A DNA stretch of 64,000 nt, from positions 1 through 64,000 of the forward strand of contig NZ_SDLT01000035.1 in assembly GCF_004522235.1 (NCBI RefSeq). The letters are read 5' to 3'. Both the position numbers and the translations under genes were made by a program. Shown one piece after another: positions 34,354 through 42,196 of the stretch (position 1 is its first letter; every line of letters starts with the position of its first letter). Source of the DNA: Amycolatopsis nivea. Its GTDB lineage: Bacteria; Actinomycetota; Actinomycetes; Mycobacteriales; Pseudonocardiaceae. The notes beneath the pieces were generated by a model that saw nothing but the letters and a program-made list of their open reading frames with translations, was not told the origin of the DNA and did no database searches.

Positions 34354-34652
34354 CTTCGTTCGTGCGGCATCTCGGATCAGCCTGGCAGCCTTCGCTGTGC
34401 CTCGACCCGCGCTCGCAACCGCGGCGGGCAGCTCGTCGAGCGCGGGCTCACTTCACCCGGCTAGTCCCGGCCCGCCGCACTCGCCAGCCAGCAGCCGCCT
34501 TCGGCCATCCCAGCCAATCCCGCCTAGCCGCGAAGCCAATCTTGCCTAGCCGCTAAGCCGCCACCGCCCGGCCCCGCAGACAAGAGGGCACCCGCCAGCA
34601 ACCGACCCGGCCGCCCCAGCAACCTCGCCCAGCCGCCCAGACCCAGCGCACC

Positions 34653-36770
34653 TCAAGCAGTGGTCGCCAACGCGAACGGCAACACCCCCTCCGCCCCGGC
34701 CCGGCGCAGCAGCCGTGCCGCCAGGGTCATCGTCCAGCCGGTGTCGATCAGGTCGTCCACCAGCAGCACCGGCCCGCGCGTCTGCGCGACGCTCGCCGCC
34801 ACGTCCTCCGGCAGGCTCAACCTCCGCCACAGATCCGCCAGGCGCTGTGCGCTGTTCGCCTGTCGCGGCGGCGGTCCGGCCGACGCCAGTTCGCCCAGGT
34901 AATCCAGCCTGCCGATCGCCGACAGCCGCAGTGCGAGGCTGTCCACCAGTTGCGGCCGCGTCGCCGACGGGATCGCCACCACCGCCACCGGACGTTGCGC
35001 CCACTGCCATCCCGCGAGCACCTTCACGCACGCGTCGAACACCGAGTCGGGGACCTCTGCGTCCGGCGCGCCCGGGCCGAGCAGTTCGCGTAGCCGGCCG
35101 CCCCAGCCCACGTCCGTGAGCCTGCCCAGCACCTGTCCCGGCTCGGCCTGCTCCTCGGTTTTGATCCGGCCCGACAGCGGCACGTCGAGCCCTTTCATCC
35201 CGCTCGGCCACTGTTTGCGCGGCGCGACCTCGACCCCGGGCCGGTCCAGCCGTTCCCGCGTCGCACCCGCGATCTCGTCGGACACCGCGGTGCTCCAGTG
35301 CTCCCCGGTGCAGTTGTCGCACCGGCCGCACGGCACCGCCTCCGGATCGTCGAGCTGCCGCCGCAAATACTCCATTCGGCACCCGCCGGTGCGGATGTAC
35401 CCGAGCATCGCCTCCTGCTCGGCCGCCCGTGCGACACCGACCCGGTCGTACCGCTCCCGGTCGTACTCCCATGGCTGCCCGGTGCTTTCCCAGCCGCCGC
35501 GCACCCGGCGCACCGCACCGTCCACATCGAGCACTTTCAGCACCATCTCCAGCCGAGACCGGGAAAGCTCGACCGACGGCTCCAGCGCGGCTGTCGAAAG
35601 TGGACGGTCGGCGTACGCGAGCGCGTTGAGCACCTGCGTGACGCGCAGCTCGTCCGGGAACGCGAGCGACCCGAAGTACGCCCAGATCGCCTTGTCCTCC
35701 CGTCCGGGCAGCAGCACCACCTCGGCCCGTTCGACGCCGCGGCCGGCACGGCCGACCTGCTGGTAGTACGCGATCGGCGACGACGGCGCGCCGAGGTGCA
35801 CCACGAACCCGAGGTCCGGCTTGTCGAACCCCATCCCGAGCGCCGATGTCGCGACCAGCGCCTTGACCCGGTTCTCCAGCAGGTCGTCCTCCGCGGCCTG
35901 GCGGTCGGCCGGATCGGTTTTCCCGGTGTAGGCGGCCACCGGATAACCGCGGTCGGACAGCAGCGCGGCGACGTCGTGCGCGGCGGCGACGGTGAGCGTG
36001 TAGATGATGCCCGACCCCGGCAGCTCCGCTAGGTGCTCGGCGAGCCAGGCCAGCCGCGCCTCGTCGCTGGGCAGTTCGGCCACGGCCAGCCGCAGGCTTT
36101 CCCGGTCGAGCGGACCGCGCAGGACGAGCGTGTCCGTCTCGCCGCCGATGCCGAGCTGCTCGGCGACATCGGTGGCCACCCGGTCGTTCGCGGTCGCGGT
36201 GGTGGCCAGCACCGGCACGCCTTCCGGCAGGTCGCCGAGCAGCGTGCGCAGCCGCCGGTAGTCCGGCCGGAAGTCGTGGCCCCAGTCCGAAATGCAGTGC
36301 GCCTCGTCCACCACCAGCAGGCCGGCGCTGGCGGTGAGCTTCGGCAGCACGCTGTCGCGGAAGTCCGGGTTGTTGAGCCGTTCCGGGCTGACCAGCAGCA
36401 CGTCGACCTCGCCCGCGGCCACCGACGCCTGGACCTGGTCCCACTCCTGCGCGTTCGCCGAGTTGATGGTGGCCGCGTGGATCCCCGCTCTGGCGGCGGC
36501 GGAGATCTGGTTGCGCATCAGGGCGAGCAGCGGCGACACGATGACCGTCGGCCCCGCTCCCTGTTCCCGCAGCAGCGCGGTGGCCAGGAAGTACACCGCC
36601 GACTTGCCCCAGCCGGTGCGCTGCACGACGAGCGCGCGCCGGTGGTGCGCGACCAGTGCCTCGATGGCGGTCCACTGGTCTTCCCGGAGGGCGGCGTTGT
36701 CTCCGGCGAGCGCCCGGAGCAGGGTCTCCGCGCGGGTCCGGAGGTCTGGGGTGGTATCGGTGATGTCCAC
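34653..36770 (-). CDS. recQ: RecQ-family DNA helicase with C-terminal ComF-like PRTase domain
   Basis: About 705 residues. The SF2 helicase core has Walker A RTGWGKSAVYF, DEAH box VVDEAHCISDWGHDFRPDYR, and motif VI QQVGRAGRG. The RecQ Zn-binding region has CRMEYLRRQLDD and PCGRCDNC (four Cys). Residues ~520-705 are not an HRDC domain but resemble ComF/PRTases: VAIPSATRPQLVDSLA, an Asn-Ser-Ala-Gln-Arg-Leu segment, and a PRPP loop VLLVDDLIDTGWTMT near residue 670. GTG 36770 is chosen; a TTG at 36800 is also possible. Inferred role: unwinding DNA in recombination/repair, with an unknown job for the PRTase part. Confidence 0.88.
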   Translation of the reverse strand: MDITDTTPDLRTRAETLLRALAGDNAALREDQWTAIEALVAHHRRALVVQRTGWGKSAVYFLATALLREQGAGPTVIVSPLLALMRNQISAAARAGIHAATINSANAQEWDQVQASVAAGEVDVLLVSPERLNNPDFRDSVLPKLTASAGLLVVDEAHCISDWGHDFRPDYRRLRTLLGDLPEGVPVLATTATANDRVATDVAEQLGIGGETDTLVLRGPLDRESLRLAVAELPSDEARLAWLAEHLAELPGSGIIYTLTVAAAHDVAALLSDRGYPVAAYTGKTDPADRQAAEDDLLENRVKALVATSALGMGFDKPDLGFVVHLGAPSSPIAYYQQVGRAGRGVERAEVVLLPGREDKAIWAYFGSLAFPDELRVTQVLNALAYADRPLSTAALEPSVELSRSRLEMVLKVLDVDGAVRRVRGGWESTGQPWEYDRERYDRVGVARAAEQEAMLGYIRTGGCRMEYLRRQLDDPEAVPCGRCDNCTGEHWSTAVSDEIAGATRERLDRPGVEVAPRKQWPSGMKGLDVPLSGRIKTEEQAEPGQVLGRLTDVGWGGRLRELLGPGAPDAEVPDSVFDACVKVLAGWQWAQRPVAVVAIPSATRPQLVDSLALRLSAIGRLDYLGELASAGPPPRQANSAQRLADLWRRLSLPEDVAASVAQTRGPVLLVDDLIDTGWTMTLAARLLRRAGAEGVLPFALATTA

Positions 36771-36854
36771 GTCCCCCGGTCTACCCCATGCCCCCGACAA
36801 TCCCGGAGCCGCCCGGACCGGAACGGACAGTTTCCAGCTAGAAACGCAGAGTTA

Positions 36855-36870
36855 TGTGACTCATGTCACA
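36855..36870. promoter_or_regulatory. CRP/FNR-type palindrome TGTGA-N6-TCACA
   Basis: TGTGACTCATGTCACA is a perfect fit to the classical CRP consensus and close to the mycobacterial Crp (Rv3676) site. It lies between divergent recQ (start 36770) and nadD (start 36937), about 85 and 67 bp from the start codons, so it could control either. Confidence 0.65.
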
Positions 36871-36936
36871 ACAGTAACCTAGCTCGCAGTCGCGACGGGG
36901 AGCCCTCGCGTGCCCGCGCGTATAGGCTCACCGGCT

Positions 36937-37536
36937 ATGTCACCACGCCGGATCGGGGTCATGGGCGGCACCTTCGACCCCGTGCACCACGGCCACCTCG
37001 TCGCGGCCAGCGAGGTCCAGTCGCGGTTCGCGCTCGACGAGGTCATCTTCGTGCCGACCGGGCAGCCGTGGCAGAAGTCCGGCCGCCGCGTCACGCGCGC
37101 CGAGGACCGCTACCTGATGACGGTCATCGCCACCGCGTCCAACCCGGTCTTCTCGGTGAGCCGGGTCGACATCGACCGCGGCGGCCAGACCTACACCGTC
37201 GACACGCTGCGGGACCTGCACGAGGAATACCCGGACGACGAGCTGTTCTTCATCACCGGGGCCGACGCGCTCGAGCAGATCCTCACCTGGCACAAGGCCG
37301 ACGAGCTGTTCGACTTCGCGCACTTCATCGGCGTCACCCGGCCGGGCTACCGGCTCAACTCGCACCATCTGCCGAGCGGCAAGGTGAGCCTGGTCGAGGT
37401 CACCGCGATGTCCATCTCGTCCACCGGATGCCGCGAACGCGTCGAGCGCGGCGAGCCGGTCTGGTACCTCGTGCCCGACGGCGTTGTGCGCTACATCGCC
37501 AAGAAGGACCTCTACCGCAAGGACGCCGAGGCCTGA
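36937..37536 (+). CDS. nadD: nicotinate-nucleotide adenylyltransferase
   Basis: A 199-residue enzyme making deamido-NAD from nicotinate mononucleotide and ATP. The nucleotidyltransferase site GGTFDPVHHGHL and the late motif SISSTGCRERVERG (ISSTxxR) are present. ATG 36937 is chosen over an in-frame GTG at 36910. Start of the conserved nadD-rsfS-gpgP-octT-degV series. Confidence 0.95.
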   Translation: MSPRRIGVMGGTFDPVHHGHLVAASEVQSRFALDEVIFVPTGQPWQKSGRRVTRAEDRYLMTVIATASNPVFSVSRVDIDRGGQTYTVDTLRDLHEEYPDDELFFITGADALEQILTWHKADELFDFAHFIGVTRPGYRLNSHHLPSGKVSLVEVTAMSISSTGCRERVERGEPVWYLVPDGVVRYIAKKDLYRKDAEA

Positions 37537-37581
37537 CCGGGTACCCTCGTCCGGGCGTACCCGAAATCTTGAAGGAGCACT

Positions 37582-37989
37582 GTGGCAGCGACGTCCGAGG
37601 CACGGGACCTGGCGGTGGCGGCCGCGCACGCGGCGGCGGACAAGCTGGCCAGCGACGTGGTCGTCCTGGACGTGTCCGAGCAGCTCGTGATCACCGACGC
37701 GTTCGTGATCGCGTCCGCGGCGAACGAGCGGCAGGTCGGCGCGATCGTCGACAACGTCGAGGAGAAGCTCCGCATCGAGGGGCACAAGCCGGTGCGGCGC
37801 GAAGGCGCGCGCGAGGGCCGGTGGGTGCTGCTCGACTACGTGGACGTCGTCGTGCACGTCCAGCACGCGGACGAGCGCTCGTTCTACGGCCTCGAGCGGC
37901 TGTGGAAGGACTGCCCGCGGATCGAGGTCGAAGGGCTGGCCACGGTCCCCGCCGACGACACCGGCGACGCGGACGGCCCGGAGGCGTGA
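37582..37989 (+). CDS. rsfS: ribosomal silencing factor RsfS
   Basis: A 135-residue DUF143/Iojap protein that binds L14 and blocks subunit joining when nutrients are low. Recognised by VVLDVSEQLVITDAFVIASA, RREGAREGRWVLLDYVDVVV and HVQHADERSFYGLERLW. GTG start with GAAGGAG upstream. The stop overlaps the next start (GTGA). Confidence 0.95.
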   Translation: MAATSEARDLAVAAAHAAADKLASDVVVLDVSEQLVITDAFVIASAANERQVGAIVDNVEEKLRIEGHKPVRREGAREGRWVLLDYVDVVVHVQHADERSFYGLERLWKDCPRIEVEGLATVPADDTGDADGPEA

Positions 37990-38600
37990 GCCCGCGGCGG
38001 CTGCTGCTCTGGCGGCACGGCGAGACGGACTACAACGCCGCCGGCCGCATGCAGGGACACCTCGATTCGGCGCTGACCCCGGTCGGCTGGAACCAGGCCC
38101 GCTTCGCCGTGCCCGCGCTCGCGCGGTTCGCGCCGGAGCTGGTGATCGCGTCCGACCTGCGCCGCGCCACCGACACCGCGACGGTGCTCACCGAGGCGAT
38201 CGGCGTGCCGCTGCAGATCGACAAGCGGCTGCGCGAGACGCACCTCGGCGAGTGGCAGGGCCTGACCGGGGCCGAGGTCGACGAGGGCTATCCGGGCGAC
38301 CGCGAGCTGTGGCGCAGCGACGCCGCGTGGGCCCCACCGGGCGGAGAGTCCCGCGTCGAGGTGGCCGAACGCGCCGCCGAGGTGGTCGACGACCTGATGC
38401 AGCCGAACTCCGGCGCCGGGGAATCGGTCCTGCTCGCCTCGCACGGCGGCCTGATCCTCGCGCTGACGGCGAAGCTGCTCGGCCTTCCGGTCGAGGTCTG
38501 GCCGTCGCTCGGCGGGATCATGAACTGCCACTGGGTCGATCTCGGCCACCGCGAGGGGAAGTGGCGGTTGCACGCGTACAACGCGGGCATCACCGGCTGA
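37986..38600 (+). CDS. gpgP: histidine phosphatase, likely glucosyl-3-phosphoglycerate phosphatase
   Basis: A 204-residue phosphoglycerate-mutase-like phosphatase. The phospho-His motif LLWRHGETDYN, the second core Arg in SDLRRATDTA, the Glu in ETHLGEWQG and the late His in LASHGG complete the pocket. By position it matches Rv2419c (GpgP), which dephosphorylates glucosyl-3-phosphoglycerate to glucosylglycerate in methylglucose lipopolysaccharide synthesis. Its overlap with rsfS and the octT homologue that follows support this. Confidence 0.83.
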   Translation: MSPRRLLLWRHGETDYNAAGRMQGHLDSALTPVGWNQARFAVPALARFAPELVIASDLRRATDTATVLTEAIGVPLQIDKRLRETHLGEWQGLTGAEVDEGYPGDRELWRSDAAWAPPGGESRVEVAERAAEVVDDLMQPNSGAGESVLLASHGGLILALTAKLLGLPVEVWPSLGGIMNCHWVDLGHREGKWRLHAYNAGITG

Positions 38601-38604
38601 CCCG

Positions 38605-39333
38605 ATGAGCCCGCAGCTGCTCGTCTTCGGCGATTCACTCTGTTTCCACGGCCCCGAGGGCCCTTGCGCGGCCGACGATCCGCGCCTGTGGCCCAACGTC
38701 GCCGCGAACGCGTTGTCCGGACAAGCCGATCTCGTCGCAGGCATCGGCTGGACCGCACGCGACCTGTGGTGGTCTCTCACCGGCGACCCGCGCGTGTGGG
38801 CGGATCTGCGCCGCGTCGACGCTGTCGTGCTCGCTGTCGGCCACATGGACACACTGCCGTCGCCGTTGCCGACGTACTTGCGTCAGGGCCTTCGCTACCT
38901 TCGCCCCGACGGCGTGCGTCGCGTTGTACGCGGTGCCTATCTCGCTGCGCAGCCACGGTTGTCTGTCGTGATGCGCGGACGTCCTCGCGTGCTTCCTGCG
39001 CGGCTGACCGTGAGCTATCTGGACCAGTCTGTCGAAGCGTTGCGCGCGTTGCGGCCTGAGTTGCCTGTGTTCGGAATGCTGCCGTCAGTGCACCGCGCCG
39101 ACGCGTACGGACGCGTACACACAGGACGCGCCGAAGCAGCCGCTGCAATCGCTTCGTGGGCCGCGCGCCGCGAAGTGCCGTTGCTCGACACGCCCGGCGT
39201 GGTTGGCGAACATGTCTTGAGCGGCGCGGGAAATCCCGACGGCATGCACTGGGGATGGGCCGGACACGAAGCAGTCGGCACCGCGATGGCGAAACTCGTT
39301 GCCCCGCACCTCGGCTCCGGCCACGTAGGCTGA
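38605..39333 (+). CDS. octT: SGNH-fold protein, likely diglucosylglycerate octanoyltransferase
   Basis: A 242-residue cytoplasmic SGNH protein without signal peptide. The nucleophile motif is LLVFGDSLCFHG (Ser11), and the C-terminal Asp/His pair lies in NPDGMHWGWAGHEAVG. Position after gpgP and before degV equals Rv2418c, described as OctT, which octanoylates diglucosylglycerate in MGLP synthesis. The stretch 38830-39180 uses more T-ending and less GC-biased codons than its neighbours, a mild oddity. Confidence 0.8.
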   Translation: MSPQLLVFGDSLCFHGPEGPCAADDPRLWPNVAANALSGQADLVAGIGWTARDLWWSLTGDPRVWADLRRVDAVVLAVGHMDTLPSPLPTYLRQGLRYLRPDGVRRVVRGAYLAAQPRLSVVMRGRPRVLPARLTVSYLDQSVEALRALRPELPVFGMLPSVHRADAYGRVHTGRAEAAAAIASWAARREVPLLDTPGVVGEHVLSGAGNPDGMHWGWAGHEAVGTAMAKLVAPHLGSGHVG

Positions 39334-39337
39334 CGAC

Positions 39338-40183
39338 GTGTCGGTCGCCGTGGTCACGGACTCCACCGCGCACCTGCCCGAAGGCTTCGCCGAGCGGCAC
39401 TCGGTGCGGGTGGTGCCCCTGCATGTCCTCGTGGAAGGCGTCTGTTCGCTCGACGGCCTCGAGATGGGCCCCGCCGCGCTCGCGGAAGCGCTGGGGGAGC
39501 GCAAGATCGTCACGACTTCCCGGCCCACCCCGGCCGAGTTCGCCACCGCGTTTCGGGCCGCACTCGACGCTGGCGCGGACGCGGTCGTGTCCGTGCACCT
39601 GTCGAGCGAGCTGTCCGGCACCTGGGAAGCCGCAGTGCTGGCAGCGGAAGAAGTCGGCTCGGACCGGGTCCGGGTCGTCGATTCCCGCACCACAGCGATG
39701 GGTTTGGGATTCGCTGCCCTGCACGCCGCGGACGCCGCCGCTTCCGGAGCCAGCCCGGCGGAAGTCGAAGAGGTCGCGACGAAAGCGGCCGAGCGGTCGT
39801 CGACGTTGTTCGTGGTAGAGACGTTGGAACACCTGCGCCGCGGCGGCCGGATCGGCTCGGCCGCGGCGTTGCTCGGCACCGCGCTCGCGGTGAAACCGGT
39901 GCTGCACATGTCCGACGGCCGGATCCTGCCGCTCGAGAAAGTGCGCACGATGAACCGCGCGATCGGGCGATTGGTCGAGTTGTCCGTGCAGGCAGCGGGC
40001 ACCGGACCGGTCGAATTGGCGGTGCATCATCTCGCCTCGCCGGAGCGAGCTGTCGAATTGGCGAACCGGCTCGAGGAAGCGATCCCGGGGTGTGCCGGGG
40101 GATGCGTGGTGTCGGAGATCGGCGCGGTCATCGGCGCGCACACCGGACCTGGCGTGCTCGGCGTGGTCGTGCAGCGCGCCTAG
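39338..40183 (+). CDS. DegV-family fatty-acid-binding protein
   Basis: A 281-residue two-domain EDD/DegV protein (FakB-like). N-terminal VAVVTDSTAHLPEG, the ligand-pocket segment TTSRPTPAEF, VHLSSELSGTWEAA, and VVETLEHLRRGGRIG are typical. In Firmicutes such proteins present fatty acids to FakA kinase; the role in actinobacteria is less clear, but adjacency to the octanoyltransferase hints at an acyl-handling link. GTG start 4 bp after octT. Confidence 0.87.
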   Translation: MSVAVVTDSTAHLPEGFAERHSVRVVPLHVLVEGVCSLDGLEMGPAALAEALGERKIVTTSRPTPAEFATAFRAALDAGADAVVSVHLSSELSGTWEAAVLAAEEVGSDRVRVVDSRTTAMGLGFAALHAADAAASGASPAEVEEVATKAAERSSTLFVVETLEHLRRGGRIGSAAALLGTALAVKPVLHMSDGRILPLEKVRTMNRAIGRLVELSVQAAGTGPVELAVHHLASPERAVELANRLEEAIPGCAGGCVVSEIGAVIGAHTGPGVLGVVVQRA

Positions 40184-40330
40184 CTGGTTTCCTGGTTGCC
40201 GAATCGCGCGAGCAGGTGCCAGACGCGTTTGAGGTCTTGCTCGTCGTGGCCAGCGGCTTTCCCGAGTATTCGTGGATCGAGACGCCCTTCCTCGGCGAGT
40301 TCGGCACCGAGTGCGGTGAACTCCCGCTAC
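40180..40330 (-). pseudogene. C-terminal remnant of an unidentified protein
   Basis: The minus strand reads EFTALGAELAEEGRLDPRIL and then AGHDEQDLKRVWHLLARFG before a TAG that overlaps the degV stop. Helical, amphipathic and gene-like, but an in-frame stop (near 40334) and frameshifts isolate it from any start. Family not recognised. Confidence 0.45.
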
Positions 40331-40403
40331 GACGGTTCCGCTGGCCCACCAGCCGCCATCGTGGCGACGTGGGCGACCGCGCGTTCCCAAGCCTCCACTC
40401 GAA

Positions 40404-40890
40404 TCACGGCCAAGACATCGTGATCGTGCGCTCGAAGGTGAGGTATCCGGCGCGCCGGAACGCGTTCGCCATCGGGACGTTGCCGAGATGTGTCGCCGTT
40501 CGGATGCGAGGAACGTCTTGTGCAGCAAGAATTCTGGTGCCCTCGGCGAGAATTTCGCCGAGGTAGCCATTGCCGCGATGCTCGGGCAGCGTGGCGACTC
40601 GCCATGCGGTAGGGCGCCAATTCGTCCTCGTAGTGCCGGATTACCGCTGCACGGGCGGACATCCGGGTCAGGTCGTCGCGGCTGTGCGCGTCGAGCGTTC
40701 CGTCCAAGCCGCGGATCTCTCGGAAGACCAGGCGGTTTGCGGCGGCGCGACCGGAGTCCGTGGCCGCCACTTGAAGCGCAACCGCTCGGCGAGCAGTCGC
40801 GCGCGGGTCTGTTCGAGCGCGCCCATCCGGTCTTCGACCGCGCTTCGGGTCTCGGCTTTTCCTCGCCAGTCAACGGGAATCATCCGGTTG
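40404..40890 (-). pseudogene. frameshifted GNAT acetyltransferase remnant
   Basis: Three minus-strand reading frames together reconstruct a GNAT. Frame one: ALEQTRARLLAERLRF. A one-base slip near 40769 leads to QVAATDSGRAAANRLVFREI. A second slip near 40610 leads to VATLPEHRGNGYLGEILAEG (the acetyl-CoA loop R-G-N-G-Y-L-G), then VPRIRTATHLGNVPMANAF and RRAGYLTFERTITMSWP before TGA. At least two frameshifts rule out a working protein unless sequencing errors explain them. In M. tuberculosis the same slot between degV and comEA holds the GNAT gene eis, but on the other relative strand. Confidence 0.75.
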
Positions 40891-41027
40891 CAGACCGGAG
40901 ACCGGGTGCTGGCGGACGAGCGCGCCGGACGCGAACGCTTTTCGATCACCGGTGCCGCGCGCCAAACCCGCCAGTATGACCGCGTGCCCCGACAAAATCC
41001 GGCGCGGCACCTGAGCTGAAGGCCGAG

Positions 41028-41054
41028 TTGTCCCCAAGGGGCGGGTTGTCCACA
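41028..41054 (+). promoter_or_regulatory. two DnaA-box-like nonamers upstream of comEA
   Basis: TTGTCCCCA (41028-41036) and TTGTCCACA (41046-41054, an exact match to the actinobacterial DnaA box) lie in tandem, 18 bp apart, 54 bp before the comEA start. Could link the competence-type operon to DnaA or be chance. Confidence 0.4.
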
Positions 41055-41107
41055 GATCGCGCGGAACCCGCTCGCAGTCGGACCGGCCGACGCCTAGCGT
41101 CGATCGT

Positions 41108-42196
41108 GTGTTCGAGCCCTCCGCCCGAGACCAGGGCACTCCCGTCAACGTCAGGCTCACCTGGCTGGCCGACCAGCTGGCCGCGGTCCCGCACCTCAGC
41201 GGACCCGGCAGCGGGCCGGTCCGCCGCTGGCTGCCCCTCGGCCGTGCGGGCCGGTCGGCGCGCAGCCGGGCGAGTGTGTCGGCAACTGCAGACAGCCAGG
41301 AGGTGCCCGGCGGGGAACCGGATCCTCGCCTGCCCACAGGCATGGACGGCGCGGCGGTCCACTCAAGGCGGCACTCTCGCGCAGCAGGTCCGGAAGCTGC
41401 AGTTGCTGACAGTGCACCGCTACTGGGCGGCCAGCTGGCGGACGGTACGCCGCTCTTGCGGCCCACGGGTCGCAAAGCCCGGTTGTCTGCACTGGCCGAC
41501 AACCCACCCCCGCCGGAAAGCTCCTTGCCCGGCGGCAAACTGGTCCGCAGCTGGCTGCCAGAACACATCGAGCATCGCCTGACCCGGCGCTGGCTCCCCG
41601 GTTCGACCGGCCTGCCCGGCTTCCTGGGCCGCCGGGGAATGATCTTCGCCCTGGCATTGCTGGCAGCCGCCGCCGTCATTGCCGGAGGCCTGGCCATCTT
41701 CGGCCGCTCGCCCGCAGCCGAGATCGCCCCGCCGCTCCCGACTGCCCGTGCGCAGGTGCCGCACGCGTCGAAGACGAACGAGAATCTGGTAATCAGCGTG
41801 GTCGGCCACGTGCGCTCGCCAGGGCTAGTCACCGTGCCGTCGGGTTCCCGCGTCGCCGACGCCCTCCGCGCGGCCGGCGGTGCCAACCCGGGCGTCGACC
41901 TGACCACGCTGAACCTCGCCCGCAGACTCACCGACGGCGAGCAGCTGGCGGTCGGCGTCCCAGCCGCGCAAGCGGCACCGGTCGGTTCAGGAGCCGCAGC
42001 CAGCAAGATCGACCTGAACTCCGCGACCGCCGAACAACTCGACAGTCTCCCGGGCGTCGGCGAGGTCACCGCCCGGCGCATCACCGACTGGCGCACCCAG
42101 CACGGCGGATTCTCGAGCGTCGAACAACTCCGCGACGTGGACGGCATTGGCGAGAGCAAGTTCCAAAAAATCCGCGAGCAGGTGACCGTCGGATGA
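41108..42196 (+). CDS. comEA: ComEA-like DNA-binding protein
   Basis: A 362-residue membrane-anchored protein. Residues 1-175 are a disordered cytoplasmic region, much longer than in Bacillus ComEA, that repeats an R(R/S)WLP motif three times. One transmembrane helix follows (MIFALALLAAAAVIAGGLAI, ~178-197), then an SLBB domain (VVGHVRSPGLVTVPSGSRV) and two helix-hairpin-helix motifs (SATAEQLDSLPGVGEVTARR, LRDVDGIGESKFQKIRE) that bind dsDNA outside the membrane. GTG start. The stop overlaps comEC (ATGA). Confidence 0.9.
   Translation: MFEPSARDQGTPVNVRLTWLADQLAAVPHLSGPGSGPVRRWLPLGRAGRSARSRASVSATADSQEVPGGEPDPRLPTGMDGAAVHSRRHSRAAGPEAAVADSAPLLGGQLADGTPLLRPTGRKARLSALADNPPPPESSLPGGKLVRSWLPEHIEHRLTRRWLPGSTGLPGFLGRRGMIFALALLAAAAVIAGGLAIFGRSPAAEIAPPLPTARAQVPHASKTNENLVISVVGHVRSPGLVTVPSGSRVADALRAAGGANPGVDLTTLNLARRLTDGEQLAVGVPAAQAAPVGSGAAASKIDLNSATAEQLDSLPGVGEVTARRITDWRTQHGGFSSVEQLRDVDGIGESKFQKIREQVTVG

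Larger units (their letters stand above)
33973..34652. other. repeat-rich intergenic region
   Basis: About 680 bp between the transporter and recQ with no supported gene. It contains a five-copy ~27-bp tandem repeat (34103-34235), a six-copy CCCCG microsatellite (34324-34353) and a run of degenerate CCTAGCCGCTAAGCC-like motifs near the recQ end. Open frames here are low-complexity and cross the 26-bp step in the repeats out of register. Confidence 0.7.

Noticed and set aside
36910..36936. Earlier GTG start for nadD
   Set aside because: Adds nine residues before the conserved MSPRRIGVMGG start and has no ribosome site.
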